A stretch of DNA of 39,680 bases. Origin: an uncultured Prevotellaceae bacterium (GTDB taxonomy: Bacteria; Bacteroidota; Bacteroidia; Bacteroidales; Bacteroidaceae). Both the position numbers and the translations under genes were made by a program. The notes below the pieces were generated by a model that saw only the letters and a list, made by a program, of their open reading frames with translations, made no database searches and was not told where the DNA came from. The stretch spans positions 1 to 39,680 of the forward strand of contig CAMHEL010000018.1 of NCBI GenBank assembly GCA_946184125.1, read 5' to 3'. Each line of letters opens with the position of its first letter. Position 1 is the stretch's first letter. Positions 1-8,936 of the stretch are shown here, piece after piece.

Positions 1-56
1 TGTCTAAAGTCTAGTGTCTAAAGTCTAGTGTCTAAAGTCTAGTGTCTAAAGTCTAA
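1..56. repeat. 14-bp tandem repeat made of two heptads
   Basis: Four head-to-tail copies of tgtctaaagtctag (the last one ends in a instead of g). Each unit is two related 7-mers. The array continues off the left edge or starts there. It supplies the last codons and the TAG stop of the radical SAM gene on the minus strand, so the gene ends inside the array. The architecture (7-bp period, starting at a stop codon) matches the gtttgag/atttgag arrays at 22141 and 32503, although the sequence differs. There are no unique spacers, so it is not a CRISPR. Confidence 0.9.
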
Positions 57-1107
57 GATCTCCCTGGCGTGGGTCTTGCCCTACATCGCACCATTTGGCG
101 TCGATGCAAGGCTCTTTTCCGGTCATCACGCGCAGTTTGTTGGTGATAGCCCACTGGGCGGGATATTTGATGTATTTATGCATCACCGGCGATGCCGTGC
201 CCACCATCCAGCAGTTCTTGGGGCAACTCCTCACTTTCTGCCTCACTTTCTCGGCCTGTTCGCTCTCCCATATCTCCATGAATGGGTGCTCGTGGATGTT
301 GCCCATGCTTTCTATCCAGTATTTCTCCTCGAGTCCGTTGCAGGGCATCACTTCGCCCCATGGGTCGATGAAGAAGTTCATCAGTCCGGCCTCGCAGGGA
401 AGCATACGGCGCTTACCTTCGATATAGTTGATTAGCCCCATGTTGAACCAAGCCCTGAACCAGCTTTTGGGATGTTTCTCTTGCAATTGCCACTTGATGA
501 GCTGGCGGAAATTGCCGCAGACCTCGTCGAGGTTGGTAATCTGGTTGTCGTCTTTGTGGAAGTAGTAGGAGTTGTGGAATGCCGCTGTGGCAAACTCCAT
601 GCCCAGCGAGCGCGACAACTGGTAGAGGGCGAGCATGTCGCTGGAGTTGTGGTTGGAGACGGTGCACCCGAAACCGATGTCTTTCACACCCATGTCCTTG
701 AGGGTGAGCAGTGTGCGTAGGCCTTTGTCGAAACCGCCCTGCCGGCCTCGCAGCTCATCGTTCTTCTGCGAGAGTCCCTCTATGGAGATGCGGATGCCTA
801 TGTTGGGGAATTTCCTGGCAAGTGCCACCACGCGGTCCTCAAACCATCCGGAGGTGGAAATGACGATGCGGGGGGTATGGCGAAAACATTCCTCCACGAT
901 TTCTTCCAGGTCTTCACGGATGAAGGGCTCTCCGCCTGTGAGGTTGATGAACTTCAGGTCGGGAAGGCTGCGGAGGTCGGATGCCTTGATTTCCTCTTCT
1001 TTTTTCGTGGGGTTTTTCCAGATGTTGCACATCTGGCAGCGCATCGGGCACCGGTAGGTGAGGATGATGCTGGCGTCGGTGGGGTGGGGGATGTTTGACT
1101 TGCTCAT
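46..1107 (-). CDS. Radical SAM protein with SPASM-like C-terminal domain
   Basis: A 353-residue radical SAM enzyme. The CxxxCxxC iron-sulfur motif is at C20, C24 and C27 (TYRCPMRCQMC), followed by a GGEP motif in the first half of the barrel. The C-terminal third has further cysteines (LPCEAG, MPCNG, CPKNCW, PCIDAKWC) laid out like the SPASM/twitch domains that hold auxiliary clusters. Family members modify peptides, sugars or cofactors; the substrate cannot be read here. It is the last visible gene of the polysaccharide operon, 14 nt after the beta-helix gene, so a role in modifying a polysaccharide or associated peptide is an inference. Its last residues (DLRL) and stop lie in the tandem repeat at the window edge, which suggests the original C-terminus was changed by the repeat. 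Confidence 0.85.
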   Translation of the reverse strand: MSKSNIPHPTDASIILTYRCPMRCQMCNIWKNPTKKEEEIKASDLRSLPDLKFINLTGGEPFIREDLEEIVEECFRHTPRIVISTSGWFEDRVVALARKFPNIGIRISIEGLSQKNDELRGRQGGFDKGLRTLLTLKDMGVKDIGFGCTVSNHNSSDMLALYQLSRSLGMEFATAAFHNSYYFHKDDNQITNLDEVCGNFRQLIKWQLQEKHPKSWFRAWFNMGLINYIEGKRRMLPCEAGLMNFFIDPWGEVMPCNGLEEKYWIESMGNIHEHPFMEIWESEQAEKVRQKVRSCPKNCWMVGTASPVMHKYIKYPAQWAITNKLRVMTGKEPCIDAKWCDVGQDPRQGDLRL

Positions 1108-1121
1108 AGATGTTTTGACAA

Positions 1122-2543
1122 TCAGAATGCGAATTGATGGCTGGTGATGAATCGCAGTTTGTATTGCTGGATGAGGGTTCTCACCTCCTCTTCGCTCTTG
1201 AAGATGAAGTTGGTGGTGCTGTCGCTGGTCCTCTTCCGGTATTGCTGGATGGCTTTCTCTGTCGCCTTGTCTATGTCTTGCTGACGGCCCTGGGCCTTTG
1301 GAAGCCAGATGACGTCCCTCTCGCCAGTAAAATAGGCGAGGAGCCAGTGGCCAAGTGAGGTGATGAAGGTGTTGTTTCGCCAGATGTTTGAGCCGTAATA
1401 GCCATTTTCTGGTGAGGCACTGTAATAATTGCCGCCGATGAAAGTGTTGTTTTCCAATATCATCTCATTCTTCACACGGTGGTTGTGGCCAAGGACGTTG
1501 CAGTAGAAAAACCTTTTTGATGGATAGCCAAAACCGGTTACGTTGCCGTTGTTCACCACGATGTTGTTCTTGAATACGCAGTTCTTGAATTGCTTCCCGT
1601 TGTTGAGAAAGTCCTCCCATCCATAGCAGCATTCCGAAATCATGTTGTCGCGTATCATCACGTCTTTTGCCGTGTAGGGGCTCTTCTCGTAGCCTTGTAT
1701 GGTCATGCCGCAGTCATAGCAACGGCTCACCCAACAACCCTCCACCAGGCCGTCTTCTATTCCTTCTTTGCTTGCAACCCAGAACTCAATGCCGTTGCCT
1801 AAACATGTAAATCGGGGATAGTCGACCTGCACGGTGCCTCCGATGGCATCGATACGGCAATTTCGGATGACTGTATGGGAATGGGCGGCTATGCCGTGTC
1901 GACCAAATCCACGAATTTCTATCCCGTCGATGGTGGCGTTTTTCATCGTCACACCACTGACACCTATGGAGAACTCCAGATTGAGATTGTTGGGGTTCTT
2001 TTTACTATAAAGGTATAGGTCGTCAAACTGTTTGGGGTCGTTGGCTTTGGAAAGGTCTTGCCAGAAATCCCAGTCTTCTTTGAGGTCATTCAGATGTTCC
2101 ACTTTGCGTCCACGTATGAGTCCCTTGTCGTATTCATAGATACAGCCGATGTTGTTGAGTCTTGACGACCCTTGGGTGTCAACACCCGAGAAATTGTCGG
2201 CACTGAGGTCTATCCTCCATACGTTGCGCTTCTTTTTCTTCCATTTGGGCTTCACGGGGCGCTTGAAACCGGAAAGGATGGGGCGGGCACCTGTGCCATA
2301 GGCATAAAGGCTCTTGTTGGTCAGCTCTATATTGCCGTAGAAGATGTCGCCTCTTTTCAGATAGATTTCATCTCCTTTTTTCAGGGCATAGCTCAAGGTC
2401 TTCAGGGGCGACAGGGCGGAGGTGCCGCTGTTGCGGTCATTGCCCTCACTCGACGACACATAAATCTTGGTGGCGGCATTCGTCTGGCAGCTGAAAAAGC
2501 AGATGGCCAGAAGGAGGGGTAAGAAAAAGCGGGGATTTTTCAT
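1122..2543 (-). CDS. Secreted right-handed beta-helix lipoprotein
   Basis: A 473-residue protein with a lipoprotein signal peptide (lipobox ending at C19, FFSC). The mature start, KIYVSSSEGNDRNSGTSALSP, is the usual opening of pectate-lyase-like parallel beta-helix proteins (DUF1565-type start). The middle has repeated short strands with N-rich turns (IRDNMI, FKNNIVVNN, LENNTFIGG, WRNNTF), as expected for beta-helix coils. Such folds bind or cleave polysaccharides (lyases, epimerases, hydrolases), but no catalytic set can be named. It lies 19 nt after a glycosyltransferase and 14 nt before the radical SAM gene, so it is probably cotranscribed with the polysaccharide cluster. It may process or bind the exported polymer at the cell surface. 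Confidence 0.8.
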   Translation of the reverse strand: MKNPRFFLPLLLAICFFSCQTNAATKIYVSSSEGNDRNSGTSALSPLKTLSYALKKGDEIYLKRGDIFYGNIELTNKSLYAYGTGARPILSGFKRPVKPKWKKKKRNVWRIDLSADNFSGVDTQGSSRLNNIGCIYEYDKGLIRGRKVEHLNDLKEDWDFWQDLSKANDPKQFDDLYLYSKKNPNNLNLEFSIGVSGVTMKNATIDGIEIRGFGRHGIAAHSHTVIRNCRIDAIGGTVQVDYPRFTCLGNGIEFWVASKEGIEDGLVEGCWVSRCYDCGMTIQGYEKSPYTAKDVMIRDNMISECCYGWEDFLNNGKQFKNCVFKNNIVVNNGNVTGFGYPSKRFFYCNVLGHNHRVKNEMILENNTFIGGNYYSASPENGYYGSNIWRNNTFITSLGHWLLAYFTGERDVIWLPKAQGRQQDIDKATEKAIQQYRKRTSDSTTNFIFKSEEEVRTLIQQYKLRFITSHQFAF

Positions 2544-2562
2544 GTAGAAGACAGTGTTGGGG

Positions 2563-3738
2563 TTAATTTTGATAGATGGATAGGAGATTGTCGTAATAAT
2601 GTTTCGAATCGAAGTTGTACTGAGCTTGTTGGGCCATCGTCTGGTAATCGAACGGCATCGACCACATCATTTTTATCTTCTCTTTCAAGTCAAGGGCCGA
2701 CTTGGGTGTGAATGTCATGCCGTTGACACCAGAGGCTATCAGTTCGGGAATCCCACCGATGCGGGCTCCAACGACAGGGGTCCCAAGGCATAGTGACTCT
2801 ATCACCGACAAGGGATTGTTCTCGTACCATTCTGATGGAATCACGCTGAAACGGGCTTGACCTACAAGTTCTTTCAGTTCTGCCCAGTCTTTCCTGCCCA
2901 CAAAGGTGATGTGGGACTTGCTTTGCTGTTCCAGTTCCTTCCTTAAAGGTCCGTCGCCGATGACCATCAGTGGATAATCCAACTGATTGGCTGCTTCAAT
3001 CAGGGTCTGGGTGCCTTTCTCATGGCTGAGCCTACCGAAATAGCAATAATAGTTTTTCTTCGTGTAGTCTGTTCGTTGACATTGCGACACGTCGATGAAA
3101 TTGCATAGCGGGTGAATCTTCTGTTCGGCAAAACCTCCCTTAATCATGCTGTCGGCCATGAACTGACTGGGGCAGATGAACTTGTCGGTGAACGAGGAAA
3201 GCAATTCTCTGTTCCATTTCAAGGCTTCTTTATAGCCGATATAACTGGCAAGGAGCGATGCTTTCATGCATTTGTTGCGAAGACACTGCCGCTTGTCGGT
3301 GAAGCATGCATCGCAGGGCTCGCTGTCGTGCAGCATACAGTCGTAACGGGGACAAAGCAGTTTGTAGTCATGCAGCGTCCATACCACCTTGATACCCCGC
3401 TCATGAGCGATTTGCCCTATCACGGGCGAAAGCTGCGAGTGAATGTTGTTGAGATGTACGAGGTCGGGGTGGAAATCGTCGAGCAGTTGGGTAAAACGCG
3501 TCCGGACTTCCTGGGTGCCGAAAGGGCGGAACATCGCCTTCAGCAATCCTTTTCCTGGGCGGAAGGCCACCTCGCTGGGAAAGTATTTGCTCCATGGCGT
3601 TGGCAGGTTGTCGGGATGGCTCATGGCAAAAACAGCCACTTCGTGACCGTGAGTCTTGAGCAACTTCTCCAAGTTGATGGCATAGATGCAGTCTCCGCCA
3701 CGGCGGTAATAGAACTTGTTGGCTATCAGTATCTTCAT
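2563..3738 (-). CDS. Glycosyltransferase, GT4 family
   Basis: A 391-residue GT-B fold glycosyltransferase. The N-terminal Rossmann half begins KILIANKFYYRRGG, a glycine-rich acceptor loop. The C-terminal half holds the GT4 nucleotide-sugar motif E306-x7-E314 (ENNPLSVIE) and GRLSHEKG near residue 236. A cysteine cluster lies between residues 129 and 157 (C129, C134, C142, C145, C152, C157), a probable metal-binding or structural insertion. It would transfer a sugar from an activated nucleotide donor to the lipid-linked repeat unit at the cytoplasmic face of the inner membrane. It starts 7 nt after the metallophosphoesterase gene. Donor and linkage are unknown. Confidence 0.88.
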   Translation of the reverse strand: MKILIANKFYYRRGGDCIYAINLEKLLKTHGHEVAVFAMSHPDNLPTPWSKYFPSEVAFRPGKGLLKAMFRPFGTQEVRTRFTQLLDDFHPDLVHLNNIHSQLSPVIGQIAHERGIKVVWTLHDYKLLCPRYDCMLHDSEPCDACFTDKRQCLRNKCMKASLLASYIGYKEALKWNRELLSSFTDKFICPSQFMADSMIKGGFAEQKIHPLCNFIDVSQCQRTDYTKKNYYCYFGRLSHEKGTQTLIEAANQLDYPLMVIGDGPLRKELEQQSKSHITFVGRKDWAELKELVGQARFSVIPSEWYENNPLSVIESLCLGTPVVGARIGGIPELIASGVNGMTFTPKSALDLKEKIKMMWSMPFDYQTMAQQAQYNFDSKHYYDNLLSIYQN

Positions 3739-3745
3739 AATGTCG

Positions 3746-4867
3746 TCAGTCTGTCCATTGGGTCAAGCCGATGGCACCGCTATTCGTGTTGTAGTTGAAT
3801 TCCCTGTCGCGCCCGAGTCCCATCCTCTTGATATAAATCTTACCCAGGTCTTTGCGGATGGTGATGGCGGATAGTGCGCTCTCGGTGCAGTGGTTGGTCC
3901 TGTGCTCGTATTTCATCCCATCCTCCGATATCTTTGAGGTGAGGTATCCGCTTTGCAGGCAGGATACGACCAGTGTGCCGTTGTGCACGCTGCTCATGTC
4001 GGCATGATTGTGGCCGCCCACCCATGCTATCAGTTCTTTTCCTGTCTGCTTGATGTGGTCGATGCATTTTTCCACTGTGTCATACACCTTTGTTTGGCCC
4101 TCCTCTCGATAGTTAGCGAAATGGTTGAAAACCATAAGCGAATAATCTTCGGGGGCGTTTTCGCAAACCGTCGTCAGGTCATTGTACAGGGGCAGGAAAT
4201 TTTGGTCCGGGGTACTGATAAACAGATATCTTATTTTTGTTTTCGCGTCATCACGATAGAACAGTTTCTTGCTCGTACCTGCAAGCCTTACTGTGCCGTT
4301 GTCCACATACTGGCGCTGTATGTATTCGTAAAACTCGTCTTCGGTCATGCCTACCGAGTTGGCATTGCCCGAATAATGTGTCTCGTGATTGCCAATGACG
4401 AGGAACTGGGGGATGCCTATCCTCTGCATCTGCTGTGATTGGTAGTCGAGTGTCCTAAAGCCCATTTCCTTTGTCAGTCCTTCTTCCGGCAGGGGCAACT
4501 GCACATAGTCGCCACCATAGACGCAAAGGTCGGGCGAGAGGTCCAGGCTCATCCTCTGGATGGTGTGGAACATGTTGTTGATGCCATTCATCAACTCATA
4601 TTCGTAATAGTCGCTTCCGAGGTAGCTGTAGTGCAAGTCGGTGGCAAAGAGGATGATGGCACTCTCGGGGGTGCTGGAAACACGAATGTCGGCCAAGGTC
4701 TTTTGATACTCACCTACAAGATAGGAGGGATATTGGTAGGTGGCAGTGGTGTCGATGAATGAGGCAAGATTGCCTAATTGCTCATTATCCGTGATGCATG
4801 AATGGTTGGAGCAGGAAAGCTGCAACATCACGATGGCAACTTGTATGTAAACTAAGGCTCTTTTCAT
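3746..4867 (-). CDS. Calcineurin-like metallophosphoesterase lipoprotein
   Basis: A 373-residue protein with a lipoprotein signal (LQLSC, C19). The two-metal phosphoesterase motifs appear in order: D77-x-H79 (FATDLHY), GGD ending at D120, GNH at N160-H161 (VIGNHETHY), then NHF and GGHNHAD further on. This is the calcineurin-like fold, which hydrolyses phosphomonoesters or diesters. The lipobox places it outside the cytoplasm, probably on the periplasmic face of a membrane. It sits between two glycosyltransferase genes on the same strand. It could remove a phosphate or pyrophosphate from a polymer or lipid carrier, but that is an inference from position only. Confidence 0.85.
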   Translation of the reverse strand: MKRALVYIQVAIVMLQLSCSNHSCITDNEQLGNLASFIDTTATYQYPSYLVGEYQKTLADIRVSSTPESAIILFATDLHYSYLGSDYYEYELMNGINNMFHTIQRMSLDLSPDLCVYGGDYVQLPLPEEGLTKEMGFRTLDYQSQQMQRIGIPQFLVIGNHETHYSGNANSVGMTEDEFYEYIQRQYVDNGTVRLAGTSKKLFYRDDAKTKIRYLFISTPDQNFLPLYNDLTTVCENAPEDYSLMVFNHFANYREEGQTKVYDTVEKCIDHIKQTGKELIAWVGGHNHADMSSVHNGTLVVSCLQSGYLTSKISEDGMKYEHRTNHCTESALSAITIRKDLGKIYIKRMGLGRDREFNYNTNSGAIGLTQWTD

Positions 4868-4892
4868 TTCCTTGGCATGACGTTGGTGGTAA

Positions 4893-5960
4893 TCAGGACT
4901 CTTGGGGAAACAGTCGGATGAAATCTTCGGGACGTGAGGGATGATAGGTCATCTCGAAGTCATGGAGCGAGGGTGCGGAGAGCATGGCTTCCGCCATTTG
5001 CTGTTCTTCGTCGGGGTCGACCAGTATGCCATTGTAATGGTCGCTCACAATGCGTGATATCATGGGGATGCAGCGGGTGGCCACCACAGGCCGGCCGAGG
5101 TACATGGCTTCTACCAAAGCGTTGGGCAGACCCTCATAGCGTGAGGGCATGACAAAACAGTCGCAGTGGCGCATGTATTTGAAAGGATTGGGCTCCTCGC
5201 CCATGAAATGCACCCTCTCCTCAAGATGGTTCGTCTCCACGTATTGTCGCACCTGTTGGTAATAGGGGTCGCCAGTGTCGTAGCGCCCAAGGAGATAGAG
5301 GTGGGCGGCAGGCTGGCGCTCACTTACAATCCGGAACGCACGGCACAGCAAATCCTGCCCCTTGTTGTAGAAAAAACGTGCCGCCCACAGATAGTTCACC
5401 TGGTGTGCTGTGGGGTAGGGCGAAGGCTCCTGCGATTTCTTGTCGATGATGTCGGTGTTGAGGGGGTTGGCGATGGCGACAATCTTTTCAGGGTCGAGAT
5501 GCATCACGTCGATGAGTTCCTGGCGCATCTCTTCTTGCTGGGCGATGATCAGGTGGGCGTAGCGATAGGTCAGGCGCATCAGCAGTTTGTTGTCCCATCG
5601 GGCAGTCTGCAGTCCATTGTCATTCCTGACGATGGCTTTCACACCTCCGGCAAGCCGGGCTGCGGCTATTACCCTCACATTGATGTATCTCAGCGATGAG
5701 AACACATATTGTGGGTGCTCCTTGCGGAAAAGGCGAGTCAGACGGCTGACGGTGAAGTCCCAGATATTGAGTAACCGCACATAAGTCACATCATACCCCG
5801 TTGGTATCAGACTTTGCATCTCTCCCTTTGTGGAAGCCAGGACGACAAACTTCACGTCGTAGCGCTCCCTGTCGAGAAACTTCGCTATCGTGACGGTTAC
5901 TCTTTCTGCTCCGCCTATGCTGGATGGCAAGATGAAAAGAACCTTGGTAAGAGTCTTCAT
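4893..5960 (-). CDS. Glycosyltransferase, GT4 family
   Basis: A 355-residue GT-B glycosyltransferase. I chose the start at MKTLTKVLFILPSSIGGAER because the typical GT4 N-terminus begins there and the ATG overlaps the TGA of the preceding gene by 4 nt (ATGA), a common coupling arrangement. A longer reading exists upstream, but it would lie inside the ATP-grasp gene. Motifs: GGAER loop near the N-terminus, E276-x7-E284 (EGLPNALVE), and RPVVATR after it. It should add one sugar of the repeat unit in the cytoplasm. The sugar cannot be read from sequence. Confidence 0.88.
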   Translation of the reverse strand: MKTLTKVLFILPSSIGGAERVTVTIAKFLDRERYDVKFVVLASTKGEMQSLIPTGYDVTYVRLLNIWDFTVSRLTRLFRKEHPQYVFSSLRYINVRVIAAARLAGGVKAIVRNDNGLQTARWDNKLLMRLTYRYAHLIIAQQEEMRQELIDVMHLDPEKIVAIANPLNTDIIDKKSQEPSPYPTAHQVNYLWAARFFYNKGQDLLCRAFRIVSERQPAAHLYLLGRYDTGDPYYQQVRQYVETNHLEERVHFMGEEPNPFKYMRHCDCFVMPSRYEGLPNALVEAMYLGRPVVATRCIPMISRIVSDHYNGILVDPDEEQQMAEAMLSAPSLHDFEMTYHPSRPEDFIRLFPQES

Positions 5961-6844
5961 GATTCGGCTTGAGGGAGAATGAGCATTTCCCCTAACTTGT
6001 AATCCCATTCCAGAGGTTCTATTCTGGTCATACCGCTCCAATGGAAAAAAGTCAGTTCGCCAAAATATATCTTGCCGCCAATGTTGTATAGGTCAACACG
6101 GACATGTGGAATGCCCGATGACAATTTCTCAGCAATCTCAACCATTTTCTCAAAGTTTTGTGGGCGAGGAATGGGGTTGGGGCTGTTGGGATGCCCGTTG
6201 ATGATGGGAAGATGGTTCCATTCCAAATCGAAAAAATCGAACTTCGTGTCATTGGGCCTGTCTGTCGCCACAAACAGACATTTGGCGGTGCCGTTGAAAC
6301 AGAAAAACTTATAGTCTTTCAGTTCATAGCCGCTCTCATCCACCAGAAGGGGCTCGACTATAATTCTGGGGACGACATCGTCGTAGGGATATTCCATGTT
6401 GTATTTGGAATAATTGGTGCGGAGACCTTTGCGCATCTTTCTTATGGTGTCCTCTTTGTTGAGCTTGGATTTGTCTGTACACACCACAAGGCCACCACTG
6501 TCGTGAGTGCATTTCATGACAAATTTTTCTGGCAGCTGGTCAAAGTCTATTTCCTTTTCGCTGTTATATATAGCGATAGTAGGGATGATATATTCTTCAC
6601 CGATGATGGAAGCAACATACTTTTTTGCTTCTATCTTATCCACCATATCTGTGTATTCCTTGTGCCTGTCGTGTATCTTCAGCCATTGCAGTTTCTCATT
6701 GTAGGTGCGGGGATGCTCAAGATTGAGGGAGTAGCCATGCCTGAAACGAAACAACAGGCGAGTCCTTAAGATATTGGGCAAGAAAAATGCATGCTTCAGT
6801 ATCTTGTCTGTGTATCTGTACCAGAAGCTTCTTTTATTCTGCAT
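5957..6844 (-). CDS. TupA-like ATP-grasp protein
   Basis: A 295-residue protein resembling the ATP-grasp TupA family (PF14305 type). Recognisable stretches are NEKLQWLK near residue 49, KFVMKCTHDSGG, which looks like the nucleotide-binding loop, EPLLVDESGYELKDYKFFCFNG, and HVRVDLY with GELTFF near the C-terminus, which would carry metal ligands. ATP-grasp enzymes join a carboxylate to an amine or thiol. TupA itself was described in teichuronopeptide synthesis. In this operon the gene may attach an amino acid or peptide to the polysaccharide or its precursor, which is inferred from family and context. It overlaps the next glycosyltransferase gene by 4 nt. Base composition here is visibly more AT-rich than in the flippase gene. 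Confidence 0.8.
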   Translation of the reverse strand: MQNKRSFWYRYTDKILKHAFFLPNILRTRLLFRFRHGYSLNLEHPRTYNEKLQWLKIHDRHKEYTDMVDKIEAKKYVASIIGEEYIIPTIAIYNSEKEIDFDQLPEKFVMKCTHDSGGLVVCTDKSKLNKEDTIRKMRKGLRTNYSKYNMEYPYDDVVPRIIVEPLLVDESGYELKDYKFFCFNGTAKCLFVATDRPNDTKFDFFDLEWNHLPIINGHPNSPNPIPRPQNFEKMVEIAEKLSSGIPHVRVDLYNIGGKIYFGELTFFHWSGMTRIEPLEWDYKLGEMLILPQAES

Positions 6845-6919
6845 GATGGATGGTTTTGATGTGAAACAGCTTATGGCTTGACAATGGCTTAAATGACAAT
6901 TCCAAGCGAGAGGGAATGA

Positions 6920-8287
6920 CTATGGTGTAAACTGGTAGTTGGCCCGTTCCTTCTTGAGGAGTTCTTCCAAGGTTGCTTTATGGCGCTCCTTCTTGTCAGT
7001 CTTTTCCGCACGCCGCCTAAACGGGCCATAGAACCAGAATGCAGTGAAGATGGGAGTGGTGAAGATGCTATAGGATACGCTGAAAAGTATAAAGGTGAGA
7101 AAGAGCGCAAAGGGCGACAACTCATCAAAATCACGCGACAGGGTAAAAGAACTGAATAGAAGCATGAGATAGATGATGATGCCAAAAATGACTCCATGTT
7201 GACTCAGAATCTTCACCAAACCACCAGTGAGAACGAAGTTGGTACTCACATTCTTGTAGAAATAGCTGTTTGTGGGGTTTCGTCCATAGCCTAAAAGGGG
7301 GTGCTCCTTCATGTTCTCCCATTCGAAATAGATGGCGGAAAAACGGTTGAGCGAACCCACGTATTCACCCTCGTCGGTGGTCTCGTTGTTGTATTTGAAT
7401 GATTTTTCCAATTGATGCAAGTCGGTCTCCACCTGTATCTGCTCCTCTATCTTATCACGCATGAAGCCCAGTCGGGAAATCATCACTATAGATGGTATGA
7501 AGAAGATGAAAAACAAAAGACTCTTCTTGAACGAGACATGGTGGACGAATGAGACGATATAGAGTATGATGGCTGCTGTATAGCCTGTGGTGGAGAGTGT
7601 GGAACCGATGGCAATGAGCAGAATGATCGTGTTGAAATTGAACACCTTGACTCCGTTTCTGGCAATGTTGCAAAGCAGGGCAAGCACGAGGATGATGGAG
7701 TAGCGGCCAGGCTCCCATGAGAAACCGGAGTTGCGCAGCAGACCTTGGTAGTTTTGGTCTTTCGTGGGGTCCATCCAGTTGAAGATGAAGTAGACGTTGT
7801 TGCCGTAGCGAGTGGGCTCAAATTGCTTGAAAAAAGATGCCGAAGTGGGGTAAACAACAGCCCAAATCCAGAAGACAAGGGAGATGATGGCGAGAATCAC
7901 TACAACGTTCTCATATAGGGGAAGAAACTTCTTGCCCAAGCATTGGACATGAAGGTAGGCTATGACGATGGAGTAGAAGAGGAAGAAATAGTACGACAGG
8001 TCTTCGTTTTTATAACTGTCATAGTAATTGATGACAAGTGTGGCCCAGAAGAAGAATAAACCGATGACAATCCAAAAAGAGCGGTGGAAGAAGGAAACTG
8101 GCCGTCGAAGCCAAAGAAAGACGGAGGCGACGATAGGTAGAAGGAATGGAAAGAGGTTGCCACTGATTGAAGAAACCATGCGGCTGGTGACAGGGGTCAT
8201 CTGGCCCATGTAAATGACCATGATGACCATGTAAATGTATTCAAAGAGATTATTGGTTCTCTTCTTTTTGTTGCTGACAGTTGTCAT
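6920..8287 (-). CDS. O-antigen polymerase/ligase-like membrane protein (Wzy type)
   Basis: A 455-residue polytopic membrane protein with roughly ten or more hydrophobic helices spread over its length. A large periplasmic loop lies around residues 250-330 and contains the SLNRFSAIYFEWENMKEHP stretch and LLGYGRNPTNSY, the G-x-G signature usual in Wzy_C/O-antigen ligase proteins. LRNSGFSWEPGRYS is the conserved loop near the middle. It would polymerise repeat units on the periplasmic side after flipping. It lacks a near neighbour for chain-length control in this window. A hand count of 7981-8040 gives 21 G+C of 60, far below the flippase region, consistent with separate ancestry within the cluster. 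Confidence 0.82.
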   Translation of the reverse strand: MTTVSNKKKRTNNLFEYIYMVIMVIYMGQMTPVTSRMVSSISGNLFPFLLPIVASVFLWLRRPVSFFHRSFWIVIGLFFFWATLVINYYDSYKNEDLSYYFFLFYSIVIAYLHVQCLGKKFLPLYENVVVILAIISLVFWIWAVVYPTSASFFKQFEPTRYGNNVYFIFNWMDPTKDQNYQGLLRNSGFSWEPGRYSIILVLALLCNIARNGVKVFNFNTIILLIAIGSTLSTTGYTAAIILYIVSFVHHVSFKKSLLFFIFFIPSIVMISRLGFMRDKIEEQIQVETDLHQLEKSFKYNNETTDEGEYVGSLNRFSAIYFEWENMKEHPLLGYGRNPTNSYFYKNVSTNFVLTGGLVKILSQHGVIFGIIIYLMLLFSSFTLSRDFDELSPFALFLTFILFSVSYSIFTTPIFTAFWFYGPFRRRAEKTDKKERHKATLEELLKKERANYQFTP

Positions 8288-8347
8288 TATAGGTTCTTAT
8301 AGCGTGTTGTAGTTCTATGTTTGATGGAGTGGCTCAGCCGTATGATG

Positions 8348-8935
8348 TTATTGGGGAAAGCTGTAGCGGAAGTCAACTATACACCGGATGTTTTTTGTCG
8401 CTCCCTCTGTGGGAACGGATATTTGGGGACTGACGCTGAGGTTGCCCGTCTTGAAGATAAAGCCACCTTTCATTCTCTTTTCCTTCATGCGGTAGATGGG
8501 CATTTCCTGGTATTCCAACTTGATGCCTATCTGACTGCTGAGGTCCATCCCCATACCAATGAGATAATTCGTCTCGTACTTGTAGCCGGAATCATAATGA
8601 GGATTGAGGATGGCCTTGAAGTGATATTTGTCCAGCAGATGATACTTGCCGGTGAGATAGCCTCCCAGACTGCAATAGTTGCCATTGTAGGATGCACCGA
8701 AATAGGGCTGGGCAGACAGTGACCACTGTGGGGCATGGTAAGCATATCCAGCATAGAGTCTCAGATATTGGTGCCCTATCTTCTCGGCATAGACGCTTTC
8801 CTCGAGTTTCACAGACCATCCTTTGTACTGATATTCACCGTAAACGTACTGGTTGTCGCGTGAGCCCACAACAATCTGGGCCCACGACAGGGTGAAACAA
8901 AATAGAGCTATGAATGACAGGATGACTCTTCTCAT
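8348..8935 (-). CDS. Small predicted outer-membrane beta-barrel protein
   Basis: A 195-residue protein with a clear signal peptide (about 20 residues, cleaved near SWAQ). The mature part is built of alternating strands rich in Tyr, Gly and amphipathic pairs (YVYGEYQYKGW, RLYAGYAYHAP, LSAQPYFGASY, KAILNPHYDSGY), ending in FRYSFPQ, where an aromatic residue lies near the C-terminus. This looks like an 8-stranded-type outer-membrane barrel. No specific family is recognised. It starts 1 nt after the SGNH hydrolase stop, so the two are tightly coupled. A role in surface display or export of the polysaccharide is possible but not shown. Confidence 0.6.
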   Translation of the reverse strand: MRRVILSFIALFCFTLSWAQIVVGSRDNQYVYGEYQYKGWSVKLEESVYAEKIGHQYLRLYAGYAYHAPQWSLSAQPYFGASYNGNYCSLGGYLTGKYHLLDKYHFKAILNPHYDSGYKYETNYLIGMGMDLSSQIGIKLEYQEMPIYRMKEKRMKGGFIFKTGNLSVSPQISVPTEGATKNIRCIVDFRYSFPQ

Positions 8936-8936
8936 T

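Noticed and set aside
1..56. Direct repeats that might be the edge of a CRISPR array
   Set aside because: Units of 14 bp are contiguous, with no unique spacers. The same holds for 22141-22268 and 31681-31820.
5961..6041. Longer N-terminus for the glycosyltransferase ending at 4893
   Set aside because: The 27 extra residues lie inside the ATP-grasp gene and do not resemble a GT4 N-terminus; the ATGA overlap start is better.
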